NCBI RefSeq assembly: GCF_010183535.1
Contig: NC_071332.1
Span: forward strand, 17,484,001-17,548,000
Origin: Caenorhabditis remanei
Taxonomy: Eukaryota > Nematoda > Chromadorea > Rhabditida > Rhabditidae
Reading direction: 5' to 3'
Length of the DNA: 64,000 nucleotides
Of this stretch, positions 44,755 through 57,044 are shown one piece after another. The position numbers and the translations under genes were made by a program. Below the pieces are notes generated by a model. It made no database searches and was not told the origin of the DNA. It was given only the letters and a program-made list of their open reading frames with translations. Numbering within the stretch: the first letter of the stretch is position 1; every line of letters starts with the position of its first letter.

Positions 44755-45484
44755 GGGATTCTTTACTTATCGCCCCCCACATCAGTAGAGTCCCCCACGT
44801 TGAAATTTACCTAGGAAGAGCCCCCCACCCAGTGTAAAACAGGTGGGGGCTTTTTCCTCACGGCGGGGGGCTCTACTTCTATTTCTGTGTGAAACAATGA
44901 CCCCCCACCAGTACAAAGTGGGGGACGATTGTTCAAGAACCTGGTATTCATGACTTATCGCCCCCACCCCCCTAGAGCCCCCCACCGAAAGTGGAGTTGT
45001 AATTCTTACTGTTTATCTTTAGCTGTTATCATTTATTGATAGCCCCCCACCATTGAACAACGGTCCCCCACCTATGGATTATCAGACCCCCATCATTGAA
45101 TATCAGTCCCCCATTAATGACTTTAAAACCCCCATTGTTTAACAATAGACCCCCATCATAGAACATCAGGCCCCCACTATTGAATTCCACACTATGAATA
45201 AAACAAATGGAAGCACGTTTTCAGACTATAAGCTTGAACATCATAAATATAAATTATGCCGAGAATGTCTTTCCGGGTCTTTTTTCCTAAGCCTGAAGAT
45301 TCGGGTGTAGTTGAATTATGTTGGACTCAATGGTTCGTTTAAGTGAAAAAGAGAAAGGGGGGGGGGGGGGCGGCTAATGTTCAATGGGTGGGGGATCAAT
45401 AATCAATCAGGTGGGGGGCTTTTCCCAGGTCCTTTTTGGGGGGTCATTCTTCAATATAGGGGGGGACGAAAAGTAAATATACCC
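44755..45484. repeat. hAT-type MITE in exon 5 of pseudogene E
   Basis: Perfect 8-bp duplications GAAGATAT flank it (44747-44754, 45485-45492). The ends are inverted with mismatches (GGGATTCTTTACTTATCG and GGGTATATTTACTTTTCG as reverse complement), each followed by a C or G run. The inside is filled with CCCCCAC/CCCCCAT repeats and a G10 tract. Strong quadruplex-forming potential, no ORF. Confidence 0.88.
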
Positions 45485-46310
45485 GAAGATATCGATGAAA
45501 GGTCTCCAACAGGATCATGCTTATGCATTACTGGAACTTCGAGTACACGAAGGTCATCGATTGGTTTTGGTCGGATGTCCAAGTGGTTCCAAATGGAAGG
45601 GAAAACGATCGAACTTACCTATTTATAAAGACGAAGTTATGAAAGGTTGGAGTGAAATCGAAAAAAAATGCTGTCAAGAAGCGATTTTCATGGATAGAAA
45701 TCGAGGATTTGTGCAAGCGGTTTGATGAGTTATTCGTGTGTAAATATCATGAAGATTGGTACGAGATAAGAACTGGAACAGTTCAAGTGGATTCCTCGAA
45801 GCCTGGAAGGTATGAGTAACTGGCTGATCTGATCTTAAAAATTCTTGTTTTTTTTTCGAATCCTCCGTATCAATATCAAAGACCAATGCAACATACATAG
45901 CTGTAGTAATTACTGATCGGCGTGGGTTAAAACGGAAAGACGATCCAGAGGTGAGTCATGTTATCATATCAATTCAATATAGACTTTTAGATTTCGGGAC
46001 TGATCAACATCCATCGAGTCGTTAAAAAGAATCAAATTGGGAAACTCGTTCTGTCACATCCGGTTCAATTGATCTGGTTTGATGAAGTAAGGAAAAATAG
46101 GGAAAAGTAGTGATATGTGATATTTTTAGAAAGACGATATGGGAACCGTTGAAACTGATCCATTAGATTTGGACCCGGGAAACTACTTTGTGATATTCAC
46201 GTTCATATCGAAAAAGATTTTGTTCGAATACGAGTTCACTCTCGTGAGGTATATACAGTACCGTGCATTAGTTCATACAATTTGGTCTTTATCAGTTGAA
46301 AATGACCAGA

Positions 46311-46573
46311 GTGTTACGGTATCACTGATTGTCCCACAAAGTAAATTTTATAGTCTTTTTAAGGAGTTATAGTCTTTTTAAGGAGACAGCTCAAAAATCT
46401 CTATTTTGAAATGAAATGGGACGATTCAAGGGAGAAATTACTTTGTCGATATGTTACTTGTTAGGAAGTGTCCGTACAAAAAAGTTTTCAATTACAAAAA
46501 TAAAGTTCTTTCTTTGTTTTGTATGGATTATACATAATTTACTAGGTGGGGACAACCAGTGATACCGTAACAC
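46311..46573. repeat. MITE in the intron before exon 9 of pseudogene E
   Basis: About 27-bp inverted ends: GTGTTACGGTATCACTG at 46311 and the reverse (CAGTGATACCGTAACAC) ending 46573. No clear target duplication. Non-coding. Confidence 0.75.
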
Positions 46574-47268
46574 CCTCTCAAAATTCCATAATTTCAAAAC
46601 GTACCAGCGTCTGCTGTTACTCATACAGTCTTATTTCCAGCTCATCTCAAATCGACCATATTTCGTACGACTTTGTGACTTTCGAGAACAATTTAGCCTT
46701 TCACAAATCACTTCTCAAATTGATTGAATCTGAAAAGTGTGGAATACAAATCCGGAAAGGATTAATCATTCATGAATATATTCGAGACGACTTTTTGGTT
46801 CTCATGGCTGAAAACAAAACAGAGGGTCCAATTTTTATGAGGTAGAAGGTATTGATGATCTACAAGAAATCAATGCTATTTTACTCAGTATTATTGCAAA
46901 AAACGATGAGGAACTTTGTGAGACTCACGGAATCATGACGGACCACTTATGGAAACTCGCCAAAAAACTCAACCCGCCCGTATCCGATATTTACCATTTC
47001 ATCCCAGCTAAATCGAAATGTGTTATTGGAACTGTATGGACTATTTCTTATGAAACCAAACTGGAAAAGCAACCGAAGAAACCGAAAGTCAGTTGTAAAT
47101 ATTGGATTCGGGTAGGTCCCCTTTTTGTGTTTCTGAATCAATATTCATTTTCAGATTCTATTTGAAGAAATGGAAAAGAAGTACGGATTGGACATGAAAA
47201 CCCCTTTGAAAGAATTGGAAAAGATTAATTACGAACCGACACTATACAAACCAATTCCTATTGATTGA

Positions 47269-47832
47269 AAATAATTGTACTAACTTTGAAATGAAAGAGT
47301 TTTATGCAGAATGTTAACATATTTCAATGAAAAGCACATATAAAACCATAAAATAATATAGAAAACAAGGTCAACTGACAATTTTTTCAAACCTATGTAT
47401 AGTTAAGCAAAATGCAGTTTATGGCTGAAAAAATGGCTGAAATCTCTATTGTCAAATTCTGCGTCCGCTTTGAACTCAAAACTTATCCTAAACTTTTTAG
47501 AAACACTGAACCCACTGGTTTCTCTCCTCTAGTATTTTATCGTTTTCGGGTGGATTCTTTTCACAGATTTTCATTAGTTCGAATATAAAGAAAGAGGAAA
47601 AATACTAAAGATTGGATGTCTTATCAGATTTTATATATCGGCTAGTACACGGATTATTTTATGGAATATTTCAACGACACTGAACTTTTATAAAATTATG
47701 GTTTTGCGTGACTCCGCCCACTTTTATCATTATACGAGCGATGGTGGTTACTTAAGAGATAACCCCCTTCTATACCAACTACAAAATTTTTATTGATAAC
47801 TCTCTATGTCCATCGAATGATGCTAATGAACT
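47269..47832. other. Gap between E and D' with an inverted piece of the E promoter
   Basis: About 47545-47680 is the reverse complement of about 43565-43710 (E 5' flank and start). No gene. It marks a breakpoint of the inversion or duplication that made D'. Confidence 0.6.
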
Positions 47833-50643
47833 TCAATTTATAGAAACTGCTTTGTAAATTCCTGAACACTTTGCATATCTCATCTCCTTCGCTCTTCCAC
47901 TTTTGATCTCTTCTTCCAGAATCTGAAATAAAATTTGTTGTTTTTTTATGTTTTCAGAAAAAAAAACAGGCCGGCACGAAACTCGTCTGAAACCCAATTC
48001 TATGAGCTGAAAAATTTACGAAAATGTGGATCTCGACGAGTTCTATGTCTGTGACCCACTACGGGACAAATGGCTACACGGTAATATGCCGCGGGCAGGG
48101 GTAAATGTGCGGCACATTTTTCCCGGCCCCCGGCGCACCCGGTTCATAGTAAGTCATAGAACCCATCGAGATCTACATTTTGATATATTTTTCAGCTCAT
48201 ATAACTCAATTTGAAGAAAGTTACGCGGCGGCGCCAATTTGAAAGCATGGACTGAACATACCCTGATCCAGTACTTGTAACTCATTTCAGACTCCACAAC
48301 GCCGCTTTTCAATTCAATCGGTTCGGGAATCTTCCATACGTTTCCAAGTATACATTTTGATTTTGGCGGGATCGTAGTGTAGATGACGTATGGTTTTGGT
48401 AAAGTTATGTATTTGTTCCAGAACGGTTCCGAAACTATTCCGTATGCATCGTATTGCGGAGCTTTACTTTTTACAAAAATTCTGAAAATAAAAATGTGAA
48501 AACTTGAGTCCAGATTTTCGAGCTTACATAATATCAATCGGTTTTTCGGTTTGATTTTCAGCTTTCATTGTCAAAAAGTTATTCCTAGAGTACTTTTGAA
48601 GGAACAACCCTTTTCGATACTGAATCCCAGATTTTCCAAATGTTTCTACCATTTTCAAAAGCGATAGATGAGATACCACGTCATTCTCAAAAGTTACAGT
48701 GTCACATGAGATGTGATCAGTTGGAATGGCGCTGAAAATAATGTATCTTATATATTGAATGACTATAAATTGTTTCAATCACCTCCGAATTATCCAGCTA
48801 TATTCCAATAGGTAACGATTGTAAAAAACAGTGATAACAACAAAGTAGACACCATCGGCCAACTCGAATGGATCAGTTTCCACTGCTCTGTACTGTGCTT
48901 TCTGAAAATGATGAAAAAAAAGATTTCGGGGCGTTTCGACACGAGACGTTTAAAAATCACGGTTTTTTTTCGAAATTTCTGGTGTCAAGGTTTCTAATCA
49001 TCTCAGTTTCAAAACGTATGGTTTCAAAACGTCCCTGCTTCACTGTGACATACCAGTGGACACCAGTACAACTCTAAACTGCTCGAAATCACAATCTCCC
49101 CAATCTTATTGTCACTCGTCGCTTTGTGGATGTTGACCAATCCGACAATCTGAAAAAAATTCAGAGAATGTAATTTTTGCGCTTCAACGTTACATAACAA
49201 CTGGGATATTTTACACAATTTTCCAACAGTTCAATAACTATTGTGCATTTTGTCTTGATGTTAATACGTAGAACCCTGGAAAGTTTTTTTTTAAATGTTG
49301 AACAAATAATTCTTACTCTTGCGGGCAAGACGGTCCAAATTGAAATCTTCCAGTTCTCAGTTCATGCCAATTTTCTCGATATTTACAAACTTTTATATAA
49401 GGAAAGCATCGACAGAAGTCATCAATTTCCATCCATGCAAATCTTTTCTTTACCGCTTTTTTCATCCATTCAGCCCATTTTTCTGTGACGTCATCATTAT
49501 AAGGAGGCAACTCTGACCATTTCCCTTTCCATTTGAGACCATTCGTGCCACCAATTAAAACCAATCGATGACCTTCATGTACACATGTTTCGAATACAGA
49601 GTACGCATGATGAGTACCAAGACCATTTTGAGAAACATATTTGGTCTCTACATTAGGCAAAGTAGAAGTTACCATCAGGTACCCCAGCGATCTGAAACTC
49701 TTCATGCTGTGAAATCGTGAATGAACTATTGTCATCTGATCTACCGGCTCAAAACCTTTAATTTGAATCACTTTAGTTTTGTACCAGTTTCAAAACGGTG
49801 ACAGTTTTTATTCGGAGAATTTTATTAATAGTTTCTCATTCTGACTAAAACCATTCAAACTCACTGAAATTCTTTCAACTTTTCCCATAACATCTCCAGA
49901 TTAGTCTCTATGTTCAAATTGATAGTTAGACAACTGGCACCTAAATACTCGTAGGAAAAATTCAACAAATCAATAATTCTCTCAAACCGGTTAACCATTG
50001 GAATGCAGAACACATATGACCTCCGTTCAACATGTGATATCCACCCAACATTTTCGCAATCGCTTTTTCTATCAGACACGACCACAACTCCGAAGAAGTT
50101 AATATTGCAAATTGAGAACGACCTGACTTGGTACAAGGAAAATGACCGTCCACAACGACGATCGTCCATTCACCTTTGATGAACAATCTGAAAAAGTATT
50201 ACGGTAAACTGTTTTCAATGACAACCCTAACCTAACCAAAAATATCCCATGTTTCAATGAGAAATCATTCTGCGGAATGATCCATTCCAGAAGTTTCCGT
50301 TTTCTCGCGATAGTCATCAACGGAGCAATCAACCAACAGTCTCCAATCCGACCTTGTTCCGCATGAATTGGCCATGAGTCCTGATAGACACTAATTGGAC
50401 GTGTTCCGTGTTTTTTGAGCACATTATAATAAAGCATCGTACCATGCTCATCCCATTTCAAACTTCCATCACTATACTCAATTTCAGCGTCGAAAAATAT
50501 GTCATCAGGGCTAAAAACTTTATGAACTAAAAACTCAGCGTTTTTTAAATTGTGACTGACCCGAAATTCCTCAAAAATAATCGAACCCATTGGTGGCACT
50601 CTTCCAGTATCTTATTATCTTGATTTCTGGTACAAACGGTCAT
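47833..50643 (-). CDS. Atypical calpain-like protease D' (607 aa), inverted paralogue of D
   Basis: Minus-strand exons 50643-50561, 50510-50232, 50187-49988, 49940-49865, 49691-49317, 49275-49194, 49149-49054, 48901-48783, 48731-48528, 48481-48262 and 47922-47833 total 1824 nt; every exon length but the first equals that in D. Start MTVCTRNQDNK keeps the ancestral ATG. Cys86 is in QGRIGDCW, the histidine in THHAYSVFE, and the asparagine in GGTNGLKWKGKWSE. The beta-sandwich and C-terminal regions are open. Intron 4 lacks the nested MITEs of D; intron 10 keeps a diverged MITE. It looks intact. The copy of the upstream block has TTGATTAA in place of the GATA site. Confidence 0.84.
47960..48235. 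repeat. MITE copy in calpain D' intron 10
   Basis: Contains GAGCTGAAAAATTTACG and the reverse end near 48165-48215. It sits in the same intron as the copy in D, so insertion preceded the D/D' duplication. Confidence 0.65.
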
Positions 50644-50937
50644 CAATTAATACAAAATGATTTATTCTAAATGGAAAATATTTTTTTAATCAATAGATCA
50701 GTTCACGGTCAATTACATTCAAGTTTTTTTCCAGTTGATAATTGCTCATAACACAATGTTTAATTTCAAATAATTAGAACACAAACTATTTATTTTTATT
50801 TTTGCGTTCATACTCTTCATCTGACCGGAAGCGTTTTGTATCTTCCAACAATTTTCTTGCATCTCATTTCCATTCTTTGTCCGTTCTTGATCTTTTCTTA
50901 AGTATTATGGAGCCGTTAGGTTCAACTGAAAATGTTT

Positions 50938-51033
50938 TATTACAAATCCAGTTTCCACGTGAAATATCAAATTAGATACGGCTAGATAAGAGTTGCAATT
51001 TATTTATTTCCATTATCATATTCAATCGTATCG
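50938..51033 (+). promoter_or_regulatory. Upstream block of calpain F: CACGTG E-box and GATAAG
   Basis: CACGTG at 50956-50961 and GATAAG at 50985-50990 lie in a block almost identical to 60113-60213 before G. Both motifs and their spacing are kept. bHLH and GATA control is inference. Confidence 0.55.
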
Positions 51034-51668
51034 ATGACGGTTTGTACCAATCAACAAAATCAAGAAGATAAACAATTGAAAGAGTGCGAAGAATGGGTTC
51101 GACTTTTCTTGAAGGATTTCGGGTATGTCATAATTGAGAGGCATCATAAAGTTCACATTATTTGCAGCCCTGATGACATATTTTTTGACGCGGAATTCGA
51201 GTATAGCGATGGGAGCTTAAAATGGGATAAACACGGAACGATTTTGAATTTTGATTATATCAAAAAGAACTCTTTGTATCCATTAAGTTTGTTCTCAAAT
51301 TTGGAGCGGGACAAGAATGGAACCCTTAATTACCAGAAAATAAAAAATGAGGCATATGCTCCATTGACTCTTTATAAGGATACGTGGCCACTTCATGCTC
51401 ATCAAGGAAATATCGGAGACTGCTGGTTGATTGCTCCACTGATGACAATTGCAAGAAGACAAAAGTTGTTGGAATGGATCATACCACCTAATGAATATTG
51501 TTTGAAACACGGCATTTTTCTTGTCAGGTTAATTGGTTTTTAGTGTAAGACTTACATACTCAACATTATTTTTAGATTATTTTTTAACGGAGAATGGCAG
51601 ATCGTTGTTGTCGATGGTCATTTGCCTTGGGATGTACAAGGTTATGAAGAATTCGCATCTGTATTCTA

Positions 51669-52323
51669 TTTTGTGCCCATAAAGGAAGGGTTAGTCCCTT
51701 TAGGAGCACAAGCCAGGCAGGGTAGACCGGAAGAGTGATAGTTAACGGAGAGGGAGTGAAGGAAACGAAGAGACGACGGAGATAGTGAGGAGAGACGGTG
51801 ACGAGAGGACTAAGAGAGTGTTAGGCTAGAAGAAAGATAGAGAAAGGGCTAAGTTTATAGTGATTTTAGGCCTAAGTGTATGAAGATGTGAGAAACCTGA
51901 AAAGAGAGAGAGAACGAAGAATTGGTGGTAATTATAAAGATTTATTATTGTGGTTAAAGTGAGAACGCTTGGTGATTCGCGTTGTGAATGTTATTTTCAT
52001 ATTTAGAAAACATATTAAATTAGGGAAAAAAAGGGAGAAACGTGATAGCGGTCCGTCGTCATTCCAACCGATTCGAACTTGCCTCCGCCGACGGCAGGCC
52101 ATCTCCACGGCAAGTGAGTCGCGACGCAGAGAAATGTCCAGCAGAGCGCGGAAGCAGCAGGACAGTGCAGAGGAAAACAGAAGGAGGCGATTCCAGGGAA
52201 AAGGACGACGGGGAAGCTGAAAAGGGGGGTTAGAAGGGTGGAGCTTTGCTCCTTTTAACTGTTTGTGTGTTTAGGTATTATTATGTATCGTACACGACTT
52301 GTGAAATCAAGGGATTTCACAAC
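51669..52323 (-). repeat. 3' LTR of the element in calpain F
   Basis: Copy of 57045-57699 at a constant offset of 5376 bp. Shared marks include TTTTGTGCCCATAAAGG at the left and GGATTTCACAAC at the right. Confidence 0.9.
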
Positions 52324-52355
52324 ACTCCCCGGCCGGGCGGCTCCGGCTAATGGAA

Positions 52356-54545
52356 TTAGTCGGAGGAACCCAGTCCGTGTGTATTCAGACCATCCACATT
52401 GCGTTGCTTTGCATGCAGATTTTCTGGACACCTTCCTGTTAGTTCTTCATCCGCTAGCATTTCACTGAGGAACGAATCTGCTTTTTCGAACACGTATTCA
52501 GGTGTGATCGTTCTATTTTCTCTTTTCACTGCGCATCGTTGTCGTACTGGGTACGGCATTTTTGCCAGCAGAGCTAAAGTGTGGTGGTATGTGAAGAACT
52601 CTGGGTCGGCTTCGTTAATGCGATCGTAGAGTTGTCTTGCTACACAGAGGTGGTGGGTGAAGTTTGTTGAACTGTCAGATGGTACTCTCACGCTTTCGAG
52701 TTCTCTTGCGAGACTGGTGACGCTCACCTGGTCCATGTAGAATTTGTCTAAGCTCTGGAACGTAGCTCGGATTGCTTTAGTGGCATCCGTCACAAGTGAA
52801 CGATGCACTGCGGCTTGTCCAGTTACTTTTTCCAGTAAAATATCTCTGGCGATATCGATATCAGTGTTTCCTAGAGTCACGATTTTGTTGAATAGTGTCC
52901 GGAATTTGGGGTAATAAGACTTATCTCCAGAGAATGGTGTGCAGCGTCTGAAGTGGTCGAGCAGTTGCAGACTCTGTGCGCTGCTCATGTATCTTGGAGC
53001 TCTGTTTCGTTCTTCTTGAACGGATTCTTCATCGGAATCTTTTCTTTGTCTTTGGTTTTCGTTCGGTTTGTAATGGGACGCTTTCTTCTTCGGTTCTGGT
53101 AGGAAGCTCTCGTGGATTGACTGAGCCCTTTCCGGTTTCGGAGTTGACGTAGCGGTTGGAGCGTGATTTTCCGCTGAGTTGGAGTTCTTGAGTAGGCTCA
53201 GTTCCAATTCTTTCTCCCGTAGTTGCCTTTCGGCCTCTTCATTTTTTAACTGACGCAGAGGACAGTTGTGATAGGTGTGAAGGAGGGATGTGCACTCCAT
53301 GCACCTGTTTGTGTTTACACAGTATCTTCTGAGTGTGTCTTTATCCACCGTGCAGGTGGAGAGATGATGTCTTCCTTCACAGAGTTCGCACGTGGCTGGT
53401 CTCTGTTGGCTTATCGCCGCTTCAATGTTTTTGTTCACTTCTGAGTCTAGTCGTTGGTTGGACTCATTAGAGAACCTTTGATAGTTATGTGGAATTTGTT
53501 GTTGATTTGAGTAGCATTCAGTGTTGTGAATTTTTGAACGTGTTGGATTGTTGCCTGGGTTCTGAGCCTTACGAGCGTCTTGAGAGTTTCCTCTGTATGT
53601 CGAGTGCTCAGGTTGGTTGGAATATTCGGTATTGTTCTGATATCTTGGCGCATGGTGTGATTGCTGGTTATTGTAGGTTGTAGTGTTATCGAAAAGTTGT
53701 GGTACGCTCGGGTTGCGGAAGTGTGCATTGAAGTAATTGTCCGAGATTCTTTCGGATGGTCTGGTATTTCCTTGGTTATGGAAGTTTCCTCCCGTAGTCA
53801 TAAGAATTGGTGTTTCTGGTATCTGATTTGGTTGAAGGTTGGTCGAGTTATTCTCCTCATGGGTGTTTGTTTCAGGAAGTGGTGTATGGTTTGGGTGATG
53901 TGGTAGGCTAGTGATATGGTGAGTAGGTGGGCTGGTGGATGGTGTGGGTGATACAGAGCTAAGAGGTGGTGATAACTCTTTCTCCTCTTCTTGGAGACTG
54001 GACTCCTCGAAGGAGCGTTCCATTTCCTCCAAATTTTCTTCTGGAGAAACTGGAACGCTGACATTTAACTCATAAGACACAGTGTAATCAGTTAGAATGG
54101 TAAGCAGATCTGCTATGATTACTTTCTTTTCTTTTAGGATCGGAACATAGCTTGCTACCAGTGCGAGTCCTAATGACTCGACTTCTTCTGGGTCGGATTC
54201 TGACTCGATTGCTTCGGACTTAGCTTTAGTAACTTTGTTTCCTAAGAGAACAGGAAGCTCACTTACTTGCAGCAGCATTCGTTGCAGGGACTCTGTGATC
54301 CGAGGCGCATGGACGCGATCGACGGCGTGTTGTTGGCAGCCTTCTGACGCTTCTTGGTCGCGAATGACTTTCTGATCTCGTTGCCATAGACGTGCGCCAT
54401 TGATGATCTTGTCGAGTTGCTTGTCGAAGTTGGTTACGTAACTCTGGATCGTTCCAATCCTCTGTCTCGCGGAGCGAGGAGGGGCGGAGCGACTGGGAGC
54501 CATGCTGGAGGGAGCACGAGAAAACTGTTGAGATTCTGGAAACAT
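52356..54545 (-). CDS. Gag-like protein of the LTR element, with the zinc knuckle before the capsid-like region (729 aa)
   Basis: Residues 1-30 are Ser/Pro/Arg-rich; 45-190 are helical; 190-370 are Ser/Thr/Asn/Gln/Pro-rich and disordered. About 378-425 form cysteine/histidine knuckles (CELCEGRHHLSTC and CMECTSLLHTYHNC). About 530-690 resemble the BEL capsid-like region (FSGDKSYYPKFRTLFNKIV, then ARDILLEKVTGQAAV). In BEL Gag the usual order is capsid then knuckles; here it is reversed. The frame is fully open. It would bind element RNA and assemble particles, probably with help from an autonomous partner. Confidence 0.75.
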   Translation of the reverse strand: MFPESQQFSRAPSSMAPSRSAPPRSARQRIGTIQSYVTNFDKQLDKIINGARLWQRDQKVIRDQEASEGCQQHAVDRVHAPRITESLQRMLLQVSELPVLLGNKVTKAKSEAIESESDPEEVESLGLALVASYVPILKEKKVIIADLLTILTDYTVSYELNVSVPVSPEENLEEMERSFEESSLQEEEKELSPPLSSVSPTPSTSPPTHHITSLPHHPNHTPLPETNTHEENNSTNLQPNQIPETPILMTTGGNFHNQGNTRPSERISDNYFNAHFRNPSVPQLFDNTTTYNNQQSHHAPRYQNNTEYSNQPEHSTYRGNSQDARKAQNPGNNPTRSKIHNTECYSNQQQIPHNYQRFSNESNQRLDSEVNKNIEAAISQQRPATCELCEGRHHLSTCTVDKDTLRRYCVNTNRCMECTSLLHTYHNCPLRQLKNEEAERQLREKELELSLLKNSNSAENHAPTATSTPKPERAQSIHESFLPEPKKKASHYKPNENQRQRKDSDEESVQEERNRAPRYMSSAQSLQLLDHFRRCTPFSGDKSYYPKFRTLFNKIVTLGNTDIDIARDILLEKVTGQAAVHRSLVTDATKAIRATFQSLDKFYMDQVSVTSLARELESVRVPSDSSTNFTHHLCVARQLYDRINEADPEFFTYHHTLALLAKMPYPVRQRCAVKRENRTITPEYVFEKADSFLSEMLADEELTGRCPENLHAKQRNVDGLNTHGLGSSD

Positions 54546-57044
54546 ATAGATTAGAGGGGAGAGAGGTCTTCACGACCGAACGAGAAGAGGGAGAAAGGGA
54601 AAGAGAGAAAACGAAACACAGCGGTGTAGAAACATAGAGGTTTTGCATCACAGAGTAGCAGTCGTCAGGTATCAATAGTTCGCATCTCGAGTTACGGTGG
54701 ATTGTGTCAAGATTTATCCCTACTGCGCAGAAGGGCTAATGAGAGAGAGTTGCCTAAGGTTTCGTGGCGTCGACTCCACAAACCCTTGTCTCTCTGCATA
54801 GTGTATCTTGTTGGTGTTATCCTTTAACTATTGGTAGCTGATCCTACTTTTAACCGGGGGGCGTCCATGGGCGGGAGAGGCCCAACTATAAAAATTAGAC
54901 ATCCTTTGCGGGAGAGGTCTAGTGTAACATAAGAATAAGACGTGTTGACGAAGTGTTCAACTTGTTTGGTTTATTTTAAACCGTGGGCTTGTGCCTACAT
55001 GAAAAGGAAAAACAGGGGGTTAACATGAAAAAGGAGGGAAGAAAAAATTGTGGGGAAACTGATAAAAGATTACTATAGGAAGAGGAAGGGGGTGGAAGTG
55101 ACTTCATCGTCCGGTTCGAATCGGTGGACGAATCGGTTGATCTGTAAAACAGATTTGTTAATTACGGAAGCGACGTGTTTCAGTCGTTGGTTTATTTCGT
55201 GCTGGGTGATTTGTCAGCGATTATATTATGTTTGGTGAATTCTGCTGTGTTCTTTATCAGCAATTTATGTTCGGGTGAAGTTGGAATTAAAGAGGTTTAT
55301 GGATGTTTAGTGGAACTAAGAGAATAGTGTTTGAAGAGGAGAGGTAGAGAAGAGAACTAGGGAGATAGTAGAGAGAAAGAGAGAGGTTTAGAGAGGATGA
55401 CTTATGTTAATGCGATGTGAATTATGGTAATTGGGATTTGAATATTGTTAATTCGGTCTGGTTGATGATTATTATTACTCAATTATTGTTGTAATCGACG
55501 GATCTGGCTAATATGTCACTGAAATATTGAGATAGTGTTCTAATAACTTGCTATTGAGTACTTATATTAAGATAATCGCTCGTTGTTACGGCTTTTTTGT
55601 GAGAAAGTTAAATAATTCGAAATATTTCTTAGCTTTTTGATCTTTTTCATATTGATTTTTTGATAATTTTGAAAGAAATACTTACTTTGGAGCCTTTTCT
55701 CCTTTTTGTTCCGACGTTGTTGTGCGTTGTGTTCGATAGAGAAGACTCGGTAGAGATCTGTTCGGTTGGAAAAGGAGAGAGAGAGAGATTGGGATGAGAA
55801 TAGAGAAACAGGTTGTTCGAAAAAACTTGATGGGATTTTCGAGAGAAAATTATATGCGATTAAACTGCTGAGAGAAAGTGATGTTCTCTTTGAATTTCGA
55901 AATTATAGCTCTTTTTATGTTTTGTTTTTGTCTATTTGTGTGGGGAGAGATAGGGATTAGGGTGGTAAACAGGTTGATTGAAGGTACTCGACGAGATTTT
56001 CGAGAAAAAAAGAGTTTTTAGAAAAAAAATTATGCGATTAAACTGATGAGAGAATAAAATATTTCCGAAATTTTTTCGAATTTCGAAATTATTGCTCATT
56101 TTTATATTTTGAAAACTACTGTAGAGCGTGCGCCTTTGAATGTTGTTGCGTCTGTTATACACTTATGCGTTGTTCATACACTTGTGCTTTAAGGAGCGTC
56201 TTGTGCGTTCGAGGAGCGTGAGCGCTACGCACTACTATCACCCGATGATTATCGATTAATTGAAGGTTCATATTTGAAGATGATACGTGTAAAGATGAAT
56301 GAGAAATGGTGTGTAGAATCCATTTTCAGAACGATTTTTAGAAATTCAGAGTTTTATCTCCAATAACGACGGATATAAGCAGAAATGAATGGTTTTCGGA
56401 GTCTATTTTGACAGCGCACTTGTGGTGGATGTGATATTACGAAGGGATTCGAGTTTTCGGAATAGTTTGAGACTGTTTACTGTGTCTGTCTTGCTGAGCG
56501 TTCTGAATGGTTTTTGAAGCTTACTTTGAAAGAGGAATCACGTCTTCTGCTTTGGAGTATTGGTTCAGAAGGAATGAGAATGAGATGTTATTAGCACGAT
56601 GAAACTTGAATTTTTATGCATATTTTTCTGATTTTTATTGATTTTTAACTCTAATTTTAACGGAATTCTGGCGTATTTGATTGCTCTTGCTATCGATTTT
56701 GCTCGAATTGCTCTATAATTTAAGTTTCTCATGAATAAGTTTGAAATTTGGATATGCGACTGAGATTTCGGTATTTTTAGCGTGAATCGCTCATTTTTAT
56801 TCGAAAATTGTCATTTTCTGGCTGAAATTGTGATATTTCAGTTCGAAATGCTTTCGCTTTTATCTGGAATAGTTTAAAATTGCATTGTTTTTGGTGAAAG
56901 ATAGTGATCGGGGGTGCTTTTCCGATAAAGGTGAGAAAATATCGATTTTTGCAGTGATGCAATTTTTTGATTTGGGTGAATGATTCAGATCAGTGATGAC
57001 GGTTCAGTGGTATGCTCGAGTTCGTAAAAAAGGGAGATGCACCA
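54546..57044 (-). other. 2.5-kb non-coding leader of the LTR element
   Basis: No long frame on the element strand. The part next to gag is rich in (A/G)-runs such as GAGAGAGAGA (about 55770, and 54560-54610 in reverse). Its length is far above usual LTR leaders; an intron is possible but I cannot choose splice sites. Confidence 0.5.

Larger units (their letters stand above)
43671..47268 (+). pseudogene. Calpain-like pseudogene E
   Basis: The exon plan of the cluster is recognisable: 43671-43759, 43804-44019, 44065-44264, 44577-44652, 44696-45809 (split), 45991-46086, 46130-46248, 46641-46841, 46889-47111 and 47155-47268. Lesions: exon 2 lacks the roughly 20 residues after RRQK; GDCW is GDCG; the catalytic-asparagine site reads GCPSGSKW, so Asn is gone; a 730-bp MITE splits exon 5; an A8 run (45663-45670) shifts the frame; and the exon near 45862 has lost its AG and is shifted again. 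The C-terminal exons are still open. Inactive as a protease on any reading. Confidence 0.85.

Noticed and set aside
51969..52233. Frames in the LTR of the element in calpain F
   Set aside because: Identical in both LTRs, purine-rich, no known protein; LTR sequence is regulatory.
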